This document shows positions 28,569 to 37,048 of a stretch of DNA of 64,000 nucleotides, in pieces. Every line of letters begins with the position of its first letter. The first letter of the stretch is position 1. A program made the translations under genes and the position numbers. The DNA is taken from positions 1-64,000 of the forward strand of contig CANQCK010000008.1 in the NCBI GenBank assembly GCA_947589185.1. Direction: 5' to 3'. Source of the stretch: an uncultured Clostridia bacterium (GTDB taxonomy: Bacteria > Bacillota > Clostridia > Oscillospirales > Ruminococcaceae). The notes under the pieces were generated by a model. The model worked only from the letters and a program-made list of their open reading frames with translations. It was not told the origin of the DNA and did not search any database.

Positions 28569-28630
28569 CTGTAGCCTTTTGGCGTAAAAAGAAATCCCCC
28601 AGTTCTACTGGGGAAGATATCAGAAATGTT

Positions 28631-30064
28631 TTAGGTTAAGTCGCCAAAGTTAAAGTTTTTATAGGTATCGGTTTGTTCAACCTCAATAGTTTCATAAATC
28701 TTGTAAAGTACTTTATTAACAGCGTTGTTATTATAAGTCTGAGCGAAGTATTCAATATTTTTATTAATATATTTTTTATCTAAAGGAACACGCATAATAA
28801 TGTGGTAACCTGTACTTGACTCAACGACCTTGCTTATTTCGTTTTCTTTTAAGCTCAACGCAGCTTTTAGATAAGCCTCATCATAATCATAATCCTTGCC
28901 GACTAGAACGCCTTTTGGATAGCTCTCATATAAAGAGTCATATGTGTTATCCTTCATAAGGCTGTCAAAATCAGTACCCGATTGAATCTTTTTATAAAGG
29001 TTGTCGGCAACCTTTTTTGAAGCCTTTTTAGCTTTGTTTTGCTGGTCATCGCTTAAAGCGTCATAATTTGAATCAATAACCTGAGCCCTTGCCGGTTTTG
29101 AGAGTTTATCATAGTCTTTAACGCTGTTTGATGATAAGACTTCGTCAGATATTTTTTCTTCAGAACCAAAAGGAATAAATATTTGCTTTACCTGATAAAG
29201 CTCTTTTTGAGCTGTTTTGTAAAAATCCTTTTCAGGAATGGAAAGAGATTCTTCCACCTTATCAGCTAAGACATTATTTCTCATAGCAATATTAAGGTAT
29301 TTTTCACTCATATAGTTTTCCTTTAGGAAATTCTTATAATTATCTCCCTGTTCGTCTTTAACTGACTGAATTCTTTCTTTAACGGTCTTTTCATCATCTT
29401 CATTAAGCTTTATGTTATTTTCCTTTGCATAGACTGCATGAACATAGCCGCCCTTAATATATTCAGCAAGAGTGTCCTTAAATGAATCGAACATATTTTT
29501 AAGATCATCTCCGCTTGCATTTTTAAAGGTATCTTCAGAAATGCCGTAGTATTGACCGTATCCATATAAAAACTGATAATAGCAGTTTCTCAATTCATCA
29601 AATCCGATTTCAGTTCCGTTAATTTTTAAAAATACTAAATCATCGGTGTCAACTTTTTTACCGTCAATTTTAAATGACGCTTCGGGAACATCAGCACTGG
29701 AACTTGCTGAACCAGAATTAGATAATGACGGATTAATTTTAGATTTGTTCATAAAAATCATCAAAGCCGCAACAATAATTACTGCAATAACAACAATTAT
29801 GGGTATTAGAACTTTAAGCGGTCTGTTTGACTTTTTTATATCAGTATCAATTTCGCTGTCGTCTGAAGAGCCAATCTCAGAATTTTCATCTGCATCATCA
29901 GGTTCTAAAATACTTGTATATTCCGATGAAGACGATTTTTCCTTATCGCTGCTGTCAAGAATTTCATCATATAAATTTTCATCAGTTTGACTGACGTTAT
30001 TCAGTGAATTATCAATCTGATTTTCATTATTCAGAACTTCATCCTGATTTTTATTCTCATCCAT
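28631..30064 (-). CDS. membrane-anchored PpiC/parvulin-type foldase
   Basis: A 477-residue protein. Residues 1-80 are acidic and Asn/Ser-rich and probably cytoplasmic. One hydrophobic span at about 84-108 anchors the protein. The extracytoplasmic part has a SurA/PrsA-like chaperone region (about 150-290) and a parvulin rotamase domain (about 290-440) recognisable from VKQIFIPFGSEEKI, LYESYPKGVLVG and SSTGYHIIMRV. It would help fold exported proteins. Unlike PrsA it is not a lipoprotein. SD GGAG precedes the ATG. It lies downstream of the gatCAB operon but 105 bp away. Confidence 0.8.
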   Translation of the reverse strand: MDENKNQDEVLNNENQIDNSLNNVSQTDENLYDEILDSSDKEKSSSSEYTSILEPDDADENSEIGSSDDSEIDTDIKKSNRPLKVLIPIIVVIAVIIVAALMIFMNKSKINPSLSNSGSASSSADVPEASFKIDGKKVDTDDLVFLKINGTEIGFDELRNCYYQFLYGYGQYYGISEDTFKNASGDDLKNMFDSFKDTLAEYIKGGYVHAVYAKENNIKLNEDDEKTVKERIQSVKDEQGDNYKNFLKENYMSEKYLNIAMRNNVLADKVEESLSIPEKDFYKTAQKELYQVKQIFIPFGSEEKISDEVLSSNSVKDYDKLSKPARAQVIDSNYDALSDDQQNKAKKASKKVADNLYKKIQSGTDFDSLMKDNTYDSLYESYPKGVLVGKDYDYDEAYLKAALSLKENEISKVVESSTGYHIIMRVPLDKKYINKNIEYFAQTYNNNAVNKVLYKIYETIEVEQTDTYKNFNFGDLT

Positions 30065-30169
30065 ATTTATTCTCCATTCTTTAAATTAAATTATTTAAGT
30101 TTATACTTAATAATAATTTTGCCAACTCATAATCTAGCATACCAATGTGACGGTAATGTGATAACTAAA

Positions 30170-33055
30170 TTATGGCAGTAATCTGTTCAAATCTCTCGGG
30201 AACATCGATGTTTCACGAATGTTTGAGTAGTTTAACAGCTTCATTAAAAGCCGCTCAAGACCAATTCCCAAACCGCCGTGAGGGGGAAGTCCATATTTGT
30301 GAGATTCCAGATAATTTTCGAAGTCGGCAGGATCAAGTCCCTGACGTTTCATTTTTGCTACCTGCTCGTCATAATCGTGAATTCTCTGACCGCCCGATGT
30401 GATCTCAAGACCTCTGAATATAAGGTCAAACTTATATGCGGCTTTAGGATCATCTCTGTCGTCCATTGCATAGAACGGAGGCTTAGAGCTGGGAAAGTGA
30501 GTTATAAAGATAAAATCGCTGTCATACTTTTCCTTAGCGTATTTACAAAGATTTACCTCGTCCTCAGGGTCTAAATCGAATTTTGTCGAAACATTTTTGC
30601 CCCGCAGAAGCTCTATTGCATCGGAAAATTTAATTGATGGAATATCTTTGATATGAGGTACGTCAGCACCGAGCAGTTTTATCTCTTTGGAGTAATTTTT
30701 CTCGATATATTCAAAAATATGTTTAAGCATAGCTGTTTCCATATTCATAACATCATACATACTGTCTATATATCCCATCTCGAAATCAAGACCGATATAC
30801 TCGTTTATATGACGTGAAGTTGCGTGCTTTTCCGCTCTGTAAACAGGAGCTATTTCATAAACTCTGTCATAGAAAGCAATAGCGGCTTGCTTATAAAACT
30901 GGGGAGACTGATTCAAAAATGCAGGATGACCGAAATAATCTATCTTGAAGATGTTTGCTCCGCCTTCTGCACCCTGAGCAACGATTTTCGGCGTGTGAAT
31001 TTCAGTGAAGTCATTCATTCTCATAAACTCGTGCATTCCCTGAACAAGACCTTCCTGGAGTTTGAAAATAGCACGCTGATATGGGTTTCTCAAAGAAACG
31101 CTTCTGTTATCGAGATTGACATCAAGGGTGCATTTAAGTTCGCCCTGAGAAATCTTGAGGGGATATTCCTCTTTAGGTTTAGAAATAAGCTTTATTTCAC
31201 TTAGAATGATCTCAATACCGTTTTGGTCACGCTTATTTTCATTGACAGTGCCCTTAATATGAACATAATAACCCTCGTGCAGACCGTCTATACTGTCCTT
31301 GCAGTTATCTTTATTATATACTGTCTGAATTACGTCTCTTGCAGTTCGGATAACAACAAAAGATATGCTTCCCATTGATTTGACTTTATGAACACAGCCT
31401 GAGAATTCAACTTCTGAACCAATATTACTTTGAGCAGTCTCAACATTGAATTCTTTCATCACGTCTTTACCGCTAATAACAAGCAGCTTGTCGTTATTAG
31501 ACTCTGTATTCGGAATGAATTTATTTTTGTTTTCATATTTTGACAGTTTTGAGTTGTCAATTTTTAAATTGTTTTCAGTCTTTGCATTAATTTGTTCTAC
31601 TTGCTTTTTTTCTTCTTTATCAGATTTAAGCTTGCTTTCGAGAATTTCTTTTATAACCTTAGGTGTGCCGACGCCTTTAAGTGCTTTTGTACATTTGCCC
31701 ATAAAGAAGCCGAACACCTTTGTTTCGCCGTTTCTGTACTGTTCTACCTGCTCCGGGTTAGCCTTTAAAATCTCGTCGATTCCTGCTTCTACCTTTGAGT
31801 TGTCAAGTTCAATCAGATAGCCGTTTGCCTTTATGATCTCGGCACATGGCTTTCCTGTTTCGACCATCTCCCTGAACGTCTTATTAGCGTCGTTTAAAGA
31901 AATCTTTTCTTCGTCTGAGAGCTTAACCAGTTCTGCAAGATCCTCAGATGTGAAGTTCAGATTATCCAAATCAATTTCACCGAGATTTAGTCTTCTCATA
32001 AATTCACGCAGAATAAATGAAGCTATGCTCTTTGGATTGTTATATGCCTTTACTGCGTTGTCAAAGAAATCTGAAACGACCTTAGACTGAATCAATATTT
32101 TAGCGTCTGTTTCGCTCAAACCGAATTTCTCAACATACCGCTTGATTCTTTTATTGGGCATTTCAGGCAGTTTTGCTTTGATTTCGTCAAGCATTTCGTC
32201 AGTGAAGTTTACTTGTAAAATATCAGGCTCAGGGAAGTATCTGTAATCGTGAGCGTTTTCCTTATTTCTCATTGAGGTCGTAACGTCACGGTTTTCGTTG
32301 TATCTCCTTGTTTCCTGAATAACACGCTTTCCTGCGTCAAGCAAGAGTGCCTGACGTCTTTCTTCGTATTTTATCGCTCTGCCGATTGATTTTATTGAGT
32401 TTAAGTTTTTGATCTCCGCACGAGTGCCGAATTCCTTATCATCAGGTCTCATAAGAGAAATATTTACGTCGCACCTTAAAGAACCCTGCTCCATTTTACA
32501 GTCGCTGACTCCTGCATACTTAAGCAAAAGTGCAATTTGAGATACAAACGCCTGAGCCTCCTCGGCTGACGAAATATCAGGCTCGGTAACTATCTCGATA
32601 AGAGGTATTCCGCATCTGTTATAGTCGGCGAGAGAAACGCCGTTAAAATCGTCGTGTATAAGCTTTCCTGCGTCCTCCTCAAGATGTATACGGTTAATTC
32701 TGATATTCTTCTTTTTTCCATCAACCTCAATAGGAACAAGACCGTCTAAGCATAGAGGTCTTTGAAGCTGTGAGATTTGATATGCTTTAGGCAGGTCGGG
32801 GTAGAAGTAGTTCTTTCTGTCGAACACAGAAAACTTGCTTATGTTGCAGCCCAACGCAAAGCCTGCTTTTACTGCGTATTCAACGGCAGTCTGATTGATA
32901 ACGGGAAGTGTTCCCGGCATACCTGTGCATACAGGACAGCACCTGGTGTTTTGGTCGCCTCCGAACTCAGCGTTGCAGGTGCAGAAAACCTTTGATTTTG
33001 TAAGCAGCTCGGAGTGAATTTCAAGACCGATGACTGTTATATATTTATTTTCCAT
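30170..33055 (-). CDS. gatB/aspS: fusion: Asp/Glu-tRNA amidotransferase subunit B + archaeal-type aspartyl-tRNA synthetase
   Basis: A single 961-residue frame joins two complete enzymes. Residues 1 to about 477 are GatB, with the start YITVIGLEIHSELLT, a CxC...CCxxC zinc site at Cys25/27/39/40/43, and the YqeY-like tail ending near KVIKEILESKLKS. A Lys/Asn/Glu-rich linker spans about 478-523. Residues about 524-961 form a full archaeal-type AspRS: an OB-fold anticodon-binding domain (545-625), motif 1 near 672-690, QSPQFYKQ at 716-723, motif 2 around Arg740-Glu742 (VYRAEKHATSRH) and motif 3 at 927-936 (GGLGIGLERL). In free-standing form such AspRS enzymes are often non-discriminating and make Asp-tRNA(Asn), the substrate of GatCAB. 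The fusion would place the two steps on one chain. It follows gatA by 19 bp, with SD GGAGG. Confidence 0.93.
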   Translation of the reverse strand: MENKYITVIGLEIHSELLTKSKVFCTCNAEFGGDQNTRCCPVCTGMPGTLPVINQTAVEYAVKAGFALGCNISKFSVFDRKNYFYPDLPKAYQISQLQRPLCLDGLVPIEVDGKKKNIRINRIHLEEDAGKLIHDDFNGVSLADYNRCGIPLIEIVTEPDISSAEEAQAFVSQIALLLKYAGVSDCKMEQGSLRCDVNISLMRPDDKEFGTRAEIKNLNSIKSIGRAIKYEERRQALLLDAGKRVIQETRRYNENRDVTTSMRNKENAHDYRYFPEPDILQVNFTDEMLDEIKAKLPEMPNKRIKRYVEKFGLSETDAKILIQSKVVSDFFDNAVKAYNNPKSIASFILREFMRRLNLGEIDLDNLNFTSEDLAELVKLSDEEKISLNDANKTFREMVETGKPCAEIIKANGYLIELDNSKVEAGIDEILKANPEQVEQYRNGETKVFGFFMGKCTKALKGVGTPKVIKEILESKLKSDKEEKKQVEQINAKTENNLKIDNSKLSKYENKNKFIPNTESNNDKLLVISGKDVMKEFNVETAQSNIGSEVEFSGCVHKVKSMGSISFVVIRTARDVIQTVYNKDNCKDSIDGLHEGYYVHIKGTVNENKRDQNGIEIILSEIKLISKPKEEYPLKISQGELKCTLDVNLDNRSVSLRNPYQRAIFKLQEGLVQGMHEFMRMNDFTEIHTPKIVAQGAEGGANIFKIDYFGHPAFLNQSPQFYKQAAIAFYDRVYEIAPVYRAEKHATSRHINEYIGLDFEMGYIDSMYDVMNMETAMLKHIFEYIEKNYSKEIKLLGADVPHIKDIPSIKFSDAIELLRGKNVSTKFDLDPEDEVNLCKYAKEKYDSDFIFITHFPSSKPPFYAMDDRDDPKAAYKFDLIFRGLEITSGGQRIHDYDEQVAKMKRQGLDPADFENYLESHKYGLPPHGGLGIGLERLLMKLLNYSNIRETSMFPRDLNRLLP

Positions 33056-33074
33056 TTGTCTGTTCCTCCGTTTA

Positions 33075-34532
33075 TTAATCTATGTTTGGTAAAACTCTTG
33101 TAAAGTTCTTTTCATAGGCGTCCGCTGTCTGAATTACCGTCTGCTCGTCAAAAGGCTTTCCGATAACCGACATTCCGATAGGAAGTCCCTTACCGTCATA
33201 TCCGCACGGGGTCGAGATTGCAGGAAGACCTGCAATATTAACTGTTACTGTGCAAATATCAGCCTGATACATCTTGACTGGGTCGGATATATTTTCATCA
33301 CAGCGGTATGCAGTTGTTGGCGTTGTAGGTGTTAAAATAACATCGCACTTTTCAAATATATCGTTGTATTCTTTTCTTATTAGCTGTCTTAAAGCCATTG
33401 CTTTTCCGTAGTAAGCGTCGTAGTAACCGCTGGAAAGAGCGTAGTTGCCTAAGAGTATTCTTCTTTTAACCTCGTCGCCGAAGCCCTCACGTCTTGACGC
33501 TTTGATAAGCTCATCGTATGACTCGCACTTCTTATCAGTTCTGTGACCGTACTTTATACCGTCATATCTTGAAAGGTTTGAAGCCGCCTCAGCAGATGCA
33601 ATAAGATAGTATGCAGGAATTGCATATTTAAGAGACGGCATAGAACATTCAACAAGCTCCGCACCCATAGCTTTGTATTCGTCAGCGGCTTTTAAGACTG
33701 CATTTTTTATAACATCGTCTATTCCCTCAGCAAAAAACTCTTTAGGCAGGGCAATTTTCAACCCTTTTATATCCCTGCCAATTTTTGCGTTGAAGTCGGG
33801 TACATCTACTTTAGCAGATGTTCCGTCGTGAATATCAAAGCCGCAAATAGCATTTAGTATAGTTCCGCAGTCCTGAGCGTTTTTAGCGACAGGACCTATC
33901 TGGTCGAGAGACGATGCGAACGCCACCAAACCGTATCTTGAAACACGGCTGTAGGTCGGTTTCATACCCGTTACTCCGCAGAAGGAGGATGGCTGACGTA
34001 TTGAGCCTCCTGTATCTGAGCCGAGAGCCGCTGTGCAAAGGTCTGATGAAACTGCACTTGCCGAGCCGCCCGATGAACCGCCCGGTACTCTGTTAGTATC
34101 ATACGGGTTCTTGGTTTTCTTGAATGCCGCTGTTTGTGTTGAACCGCCCATTGCAAACTCGTCCATAGAAACCTTTCCGAGCATTACTATGCCCTCGTTC
34201 TCCAGCTTATCCATAACTGTTGCGTTGTAAGGCGGAATGAAATTTTCAAGCATTCTTGACGCACAGGTGGTTTTTACACCCTCTGTGCAGATGTTGTCTT
34301 TAATAGCCATTGGTATTCCCGTCAACGGTGAAGCTTCGCCCTTATTGATTTTCTCCTGTGCTTTATCGCAAGCCTTATATGCCTGCTCTTTTGAAAGGGT
34401 TATAAAGCAGTCCAGCTTTTTGTCTGCTGATTCAATACGGCTGTAGTATTCGTCGGTAAGCTCTTTTACGGAAATTTCCTTTCCGTCCAGAGCTTTTCTT
34501 ATATCATTAATACTGCTGTTTTTCAGTTCCAT
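33075..34532 (-). CDS. gatA: Asp-tRNA(Asn)/Glu-tRNA(Gln) amidotransferase subunit A
   Basis: The amidase subunit that frees ammonia from glutamine (or asparagine) for transfer to mischarged tRNA. The 485-residue protein has the amidase-signature catalytic triad region: Lys in PMAIKDNI, and the Ser pair in PGGSSGGSASAVSS and GSDTGGSIRQPSSF. It lies between gatC (45-bp gap) and gatB/aspS (19-bp gap), in the order gatC-gatA-gatB. SD AAGGAG precedes the ATG. Confidence 0.96.
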   Translation of the reverse strand: MELKNSSINDIRKALDGKEISVKELTDEYYSRIESADKKLDCFITLSKEQAYKACDKAQEKINKGEASPLTGIPMAIKDNICTEGVKTTCASRMLENFIPPYNATVMDKLENEGIVMLGKVSMDEFAMGGSTQTAAFKKTKNPYDTNRVPGGSSGGSASAVSSDLCTAALGSDTGGSIRQPSSFCGVTGMKPTYSRVSRYGLVAFASSLDQIGPVAKNAQDCGTILNAICGFDIHDGTSAKVDVPDFNAKIGRDIKGLKIALPKEFFAEGIDDVIKNAVLKAADEYKAMGAELVECSMPSLKYAIPAYYLIASAEAASNLSRYDGIKYGHRTDKKCESYDELIKASRREGFGDEVKRRILLGNYALSSGYYDAYYGKAMALRQLIRKEYNDIFEKCDVILTPTTPTTAYRCDENISDPVKMYQADICTVTVNIAGLPAISTPCGYDGKGLPIGMSVIGKPFDEQTVIQTADAYEKNFTRVLPNID

Positions 34533-34577
34533 TGATTATTCTCCTTATTAATTCGGAATTTATTAATGTGCGTTTTG

Positions 34578-34856
34578 TTATTCCACTACCTTTGGAACAA
34601 CAAAGCAGTTATCTCTGTTTTTAGCATTGGCAATTACCTTTTCGGTAGGCATTGAAGGTTCATTGAAATCCTCTCTTAGGTCGTTTAAATATATATTCTT
34701 ATTATCGGCAAGAGCGTCATAGGTGACGTCGATTTCCTTTACCTTATCCATAAGCTCAATAATGCTTGTCATATCACTTGACGCCTTTTTAAGCTCATCG
34801 TCGGTAAAATCAAGTTTACCAAGCTCTGCTAAGTATTTTACCATTTCTAAATCCAT
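34578..34856 (-). CDS. gatC: Asp-tRNA(Asn)/Glu-tRNA(Gln) amidotransferase subunit C
   Basis: A 92-residue stabilising subunit that wraps around GatA and GatB. The typical features are VKYLAELGKLDFTDDEL near the N-terminus and the LREDFNEPSMPTEKVIANA region near the C-terminus. It is the first gene of the operon, with its own promoter upstream and SD AAAGGAC. Confidence 0.93.
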   Translation of the reverse strand: MDLEMVKYLAELGKLDFTDDELKKASSDMTSIIELMDKVKEIDVTYDALADNKNIYLNDLREDFNEPSMPTEKVIANAKNRDNCFVVPKVVE

Positions 34857-34935
34857 AACGATTTGTCCTTTCTGAAATATTTAGGTATAATTAGTTTTCC
34901 TTATTTTGGACGTAATAATCCAATACTTAGATTTT

Positions 34936-34964
34936 ATTATACACTATTTTGTAAGCAAACGCAA
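34936..34964 (-). promoter_or_regulatory. gatC-gatA-gatB/aspS promoter
   Basis: On the minus strand TTGCGT (34959-34964), a 17-nt spacer and TATAAT (34936-34941). Transcription would begin near 34930. It diverges from the promoter at 34998. Confidence 0.7.
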
Positions 34965-34997
34965 GAGTTTTAAACGTAATTGATATTTTAGTAACTC

Positions 34998-35026
34998 TTG
35001 ACATATAAAAGTATTTGTGGTATATT
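34998..35026 (+). promoter_or_regulatory. promoter of the unknown gene at 35131
   Basis: TTGACA (34998-35003), a 17-nt spacer and TATATT (35021-35026). The leader from about 35032 holds two copies of a GGGGAG...CCCATA motif (35039-35054 and 35100-35115), each followed by an A-rich stretch. Confidence 0.8.
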
Positions 35027-35130
35027 GAAATCGGCAAAGGGGAGAAAACCCATAACAAAAAAACAAGCCGAAAATTAAATATCTTGCTTTACTGCAAAAG
35101 GGGGAGTTACCCATAGAAAAAAACATTATT

Positions 35131-35970
35131 GTGGTAGACAAAGACGAAAACGAAATCGGAAAGACCTATCCCAAAAGGGCGAAAGGTCTTGTCAAAAAAG
35201 GTCGGGCAGAGTATGCAGACGACCGTAAAATTCGTCTTTTAGAGCTTACTCATGTTCCGGCCGTAAATATTGAAACGGAGGATATAAAAATGAGTAATAT
35301 TATAAACTTTAATGCAGGAGATTTTTCTTTTAATAAGAAGTGCGGAAGCAATCAGGGTTACAAGGGCTTTATAACAAACAGTTTCGGTGAGGGTATCGAA
35401 ATGTTTGAAATAGGCGATTGGAACTGGAATTGGACGTCGATTATCTCAAAGCAGCAGCTTGAAAAGAATACCGACTATGTATTCAGGTTCGGCGTTACGA
35501 TGGGGCATAATGACGATCAGGACGAGGTATTGAGGTTTTATATCCGTTTTGACGGCGATGAAGAAAACCAGACTATATATGTCCTTGAGCGTGGCAGGTA
35601 TAAGCCTGTGATTTCTAAAAAACTCGGTGAAACTATGCTCAGAATATATGAGATAGAGTTTAACACGGGCGACGCTGAAAATGTGGAATTTGAGTTTGGT
35701 GCAATGAGAGCTGTAACCCAGATTATTCCTGTTAAGGAGTGTTCCGCATACGGAGAGCTTGAAGATCTAAGCTATGATGATTGGTGGCAAACCAGAAAAA
35801 ATGAAATTTTTAAAGTTGGCGGCAATGTAATCAATCTTCAAGATGCTAATTTGTCATTAAAGATTTTACGAAAGTTAAAAAAGGTTTTACCTAAAACGGG
35901 AGACTATGTATTAAATCTTCAAGGTGCAAATATTTTTGATGATAAAGATGATAAAGATGATAATGAATAA
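35131..35970 (+). CDS. hypothetical protein, unusual start region
   Basis: 279 residues from the first canonical start, GTG at 35131, which has no SD. Homology-like continuity (IEKNIIVVDKDENEIG, then TYPKRAKGLVKKGRAEY) and an SD GGGGAG 6 nt before an in-frame ATA at 35113 suggest initiation at AUA. A third possibility is the ATG at 35290 with a good GGAGG SD. The N-terminal 50 residues form a basic TYPKRAKGLVK-type module that I believe recurs in Ruminococcus proteins. The remainder is acidic and aromatic, beta-rich in look, with no signal peptide, and ends in a D/K-rich repeat tail. The function is unknown. Confidence 0.6.
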   Translation: MVDKDENEIGKTYPKRAKGLVKKGRAEYADDRKIRLLELTHVPAVNIETEDIKMSNIINFNAGDFSFNKKCGSNQGYKGFITNSFGEGIEMFEIGDWNWNWTSIISKQQLEKNTDYVFRFGVTMGHNDDQDEVLRFYIRFDGDEENQTIYVLERGRYKPVISKKLGETMLRIYEIEFNTGDAENVEFEFGAMRAVTQIIPVKECSAYGELEDLSYDDWWQTRKNEIFKVGGNVINLQDANLSLKILRKLKKVLPKTGDYVLNLQGANIFDDKDDKDDNE

Positions 35971-36009
35971 ATCTTTGCATTAAAGATAATATTCAACCCG
36001 AAATTTTTT

Positions 36010-36285
36010 AGAGAGTATCTTTTGATACTATATGAAAGCGTAGTTTAGTTTTGTTTTCAGGGGAAGCCCTCTCTTGCAGGGCTTCCCCTCTTTAAAAACA
36101 GTCCACTGGACTATTTTTAAATTCACCCTTTTCGGAGCGCACTCCGTAAGGAATTTCGCTGACAGTTTGTCAGCGACAGGGCTCCGCCCTTGACCCGCAA
36201 GCCTTTTGAAAAAGGCTTGACCGAAAACTTTTAGTTTATTATGAAGAACCTTTTTCGACAAGCTGAGAGAGTATCTTTTGATACT
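36010..36285. mobile_element. short palindrome-rich insert flanked by 20-bp direct repeats
   Basis: Identical 20-bp direct repeats (36010-36029 and 36266-36285) bracket 236 bp. The repeats are the left part of a terminator hairpin. The insert holds consecutive hairpins: AGGGGAAGCCCT with its complement (about 36058-36089), TCGCTGACA with TGTCAGCGA (about 36154-36178), CAGGGC with GCCCTTG (about 36177-36193) and CAAGCCTTTT with AAAGGCTTG (about 36198-36220). No credible gene lies inside. It looks like a nonautonomous MITE-like unit or a mobile hairpin array. The rest of 35971-36466 holds only the terminator at 36267 and the mazF upstream region. Confidence 0.55.
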
Positions 36286-36297
36286 CTCTTTATTTTT
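36267..36297 (+). terminator. terminator downstream of the unknown gene
   Basis: A perfect 9-bp stem with a TTTT loop (36267-36288) is followed by TTTATTTTTT. A partial copy of its left arm and loop lies at 36010-36029. Confidence 0.8.
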
Positions 36298-36466
36298 TCA
36301 CTAATTATCAGAGGTTTAAAGCCAAGTAAATTTTTTATCACATTTTAAAGAACAATGTCATATAATAAACTATCACACCTTTTGCTCCCCGTTTTTTAAT
36401 ATAAAGGTGTTTAAAACTTATTTGTGCGGTCAACACTAATATCAAATGAAAATGGGAGTGTTATAT

Positions 36467-36838
36467 GTGTCGGGTTATTATGACAACGGAATTCACAGGG
36501 GAGAAATATATTACGCAGATCTAAGCCCGGTAGTCGGCTCGGAGCAGGGGGGAATGAGACCTGTGCTTATTGTCCAGAACGACGTCGGGAACAAGCACAG
36601 CCCTACCGTTATAGCGGCGGCGATAACAAGCAAAATGGATAAGGCAAAGCTGCCTACTCACATTGCAGTAAACGCTTCAAGCTGTGGTCTTGCTAAAAAC
36701 TCAGTGGTGCTTTTAGAGCAGATAAGAACAATAGATAAAACCCGTCTGAAAGAGAGAATGGGAGAGCTTGATACAAGCTCAATGTCCGCTGTGAACAGTG
36801 CGTTGTCGATTTCCTTCGGTTTAGGCGGCAGAACTTAA
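36467..36838 (+). CDS. mazF: MazF/PemK-family mRNA interferase, no adjacent antitoxin
   Basis: A 123-residue ribosome-independent endoribonuclease of the type II toxin family. [29 protein letters not shown] and the [20 protein letters not shown] strand match MazF/EndoA closely, and the Arg and Thr/Ser needed for cleavage appear present. The GTG at 36467 has GGGAG 8 nt upstream; a longer frame from 36446 has no SD. I see no mazE-like or other small gene between 36290 and 36466 or in the 210 bp after it, so this is an orphan toxin or its antitoxin is elsewhere. Confidence 0.88.
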   Translation: MSGYYDNGIHRGEIYYADLSPVVGSEQGGMRPVLIVQNDVGNKHSPTVIAAAITSKMDKAKLPTHIAVNASSCGLAKNSVVLLEQIRTIDKTRLKERMGELDTSSMSAVNSALSISFGLGGRT

Positions 36839-36906
36839 ATATAATATATCATATCGCAAAATAAATTTTTACTTATTAAAACTTTATAGATTATTATATA
36901 AATATT

Positions 36907-36937
36907 TCGGCATCGTTTAACTCGGTGCCGATTTTTT
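36907..36937 (+). terminator. mazF terminator
   Basis: A 9-bp stem (36907-36915 with 36923-36931, one T-G pair) with a 7-nt loop and a T6 run. Confidence 0.8.
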
Positions 36938-37048
36938 GCTTTTCTGTAAAATATTTGGTAGAATCATAAATCATACATATATTAATGTAAAAAAGTTAAA
37001 ATTATATTGATAGAATAAAAGCAACTTATAATAACGGAGGTCAGAACA

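Noticed and set aside
36028-36261. 77-codon frame on the minus strand
   Set aside because: It lies wholly in the palindromic insert, follows the hairpins and has no SD; it looks like a by-product of the element.
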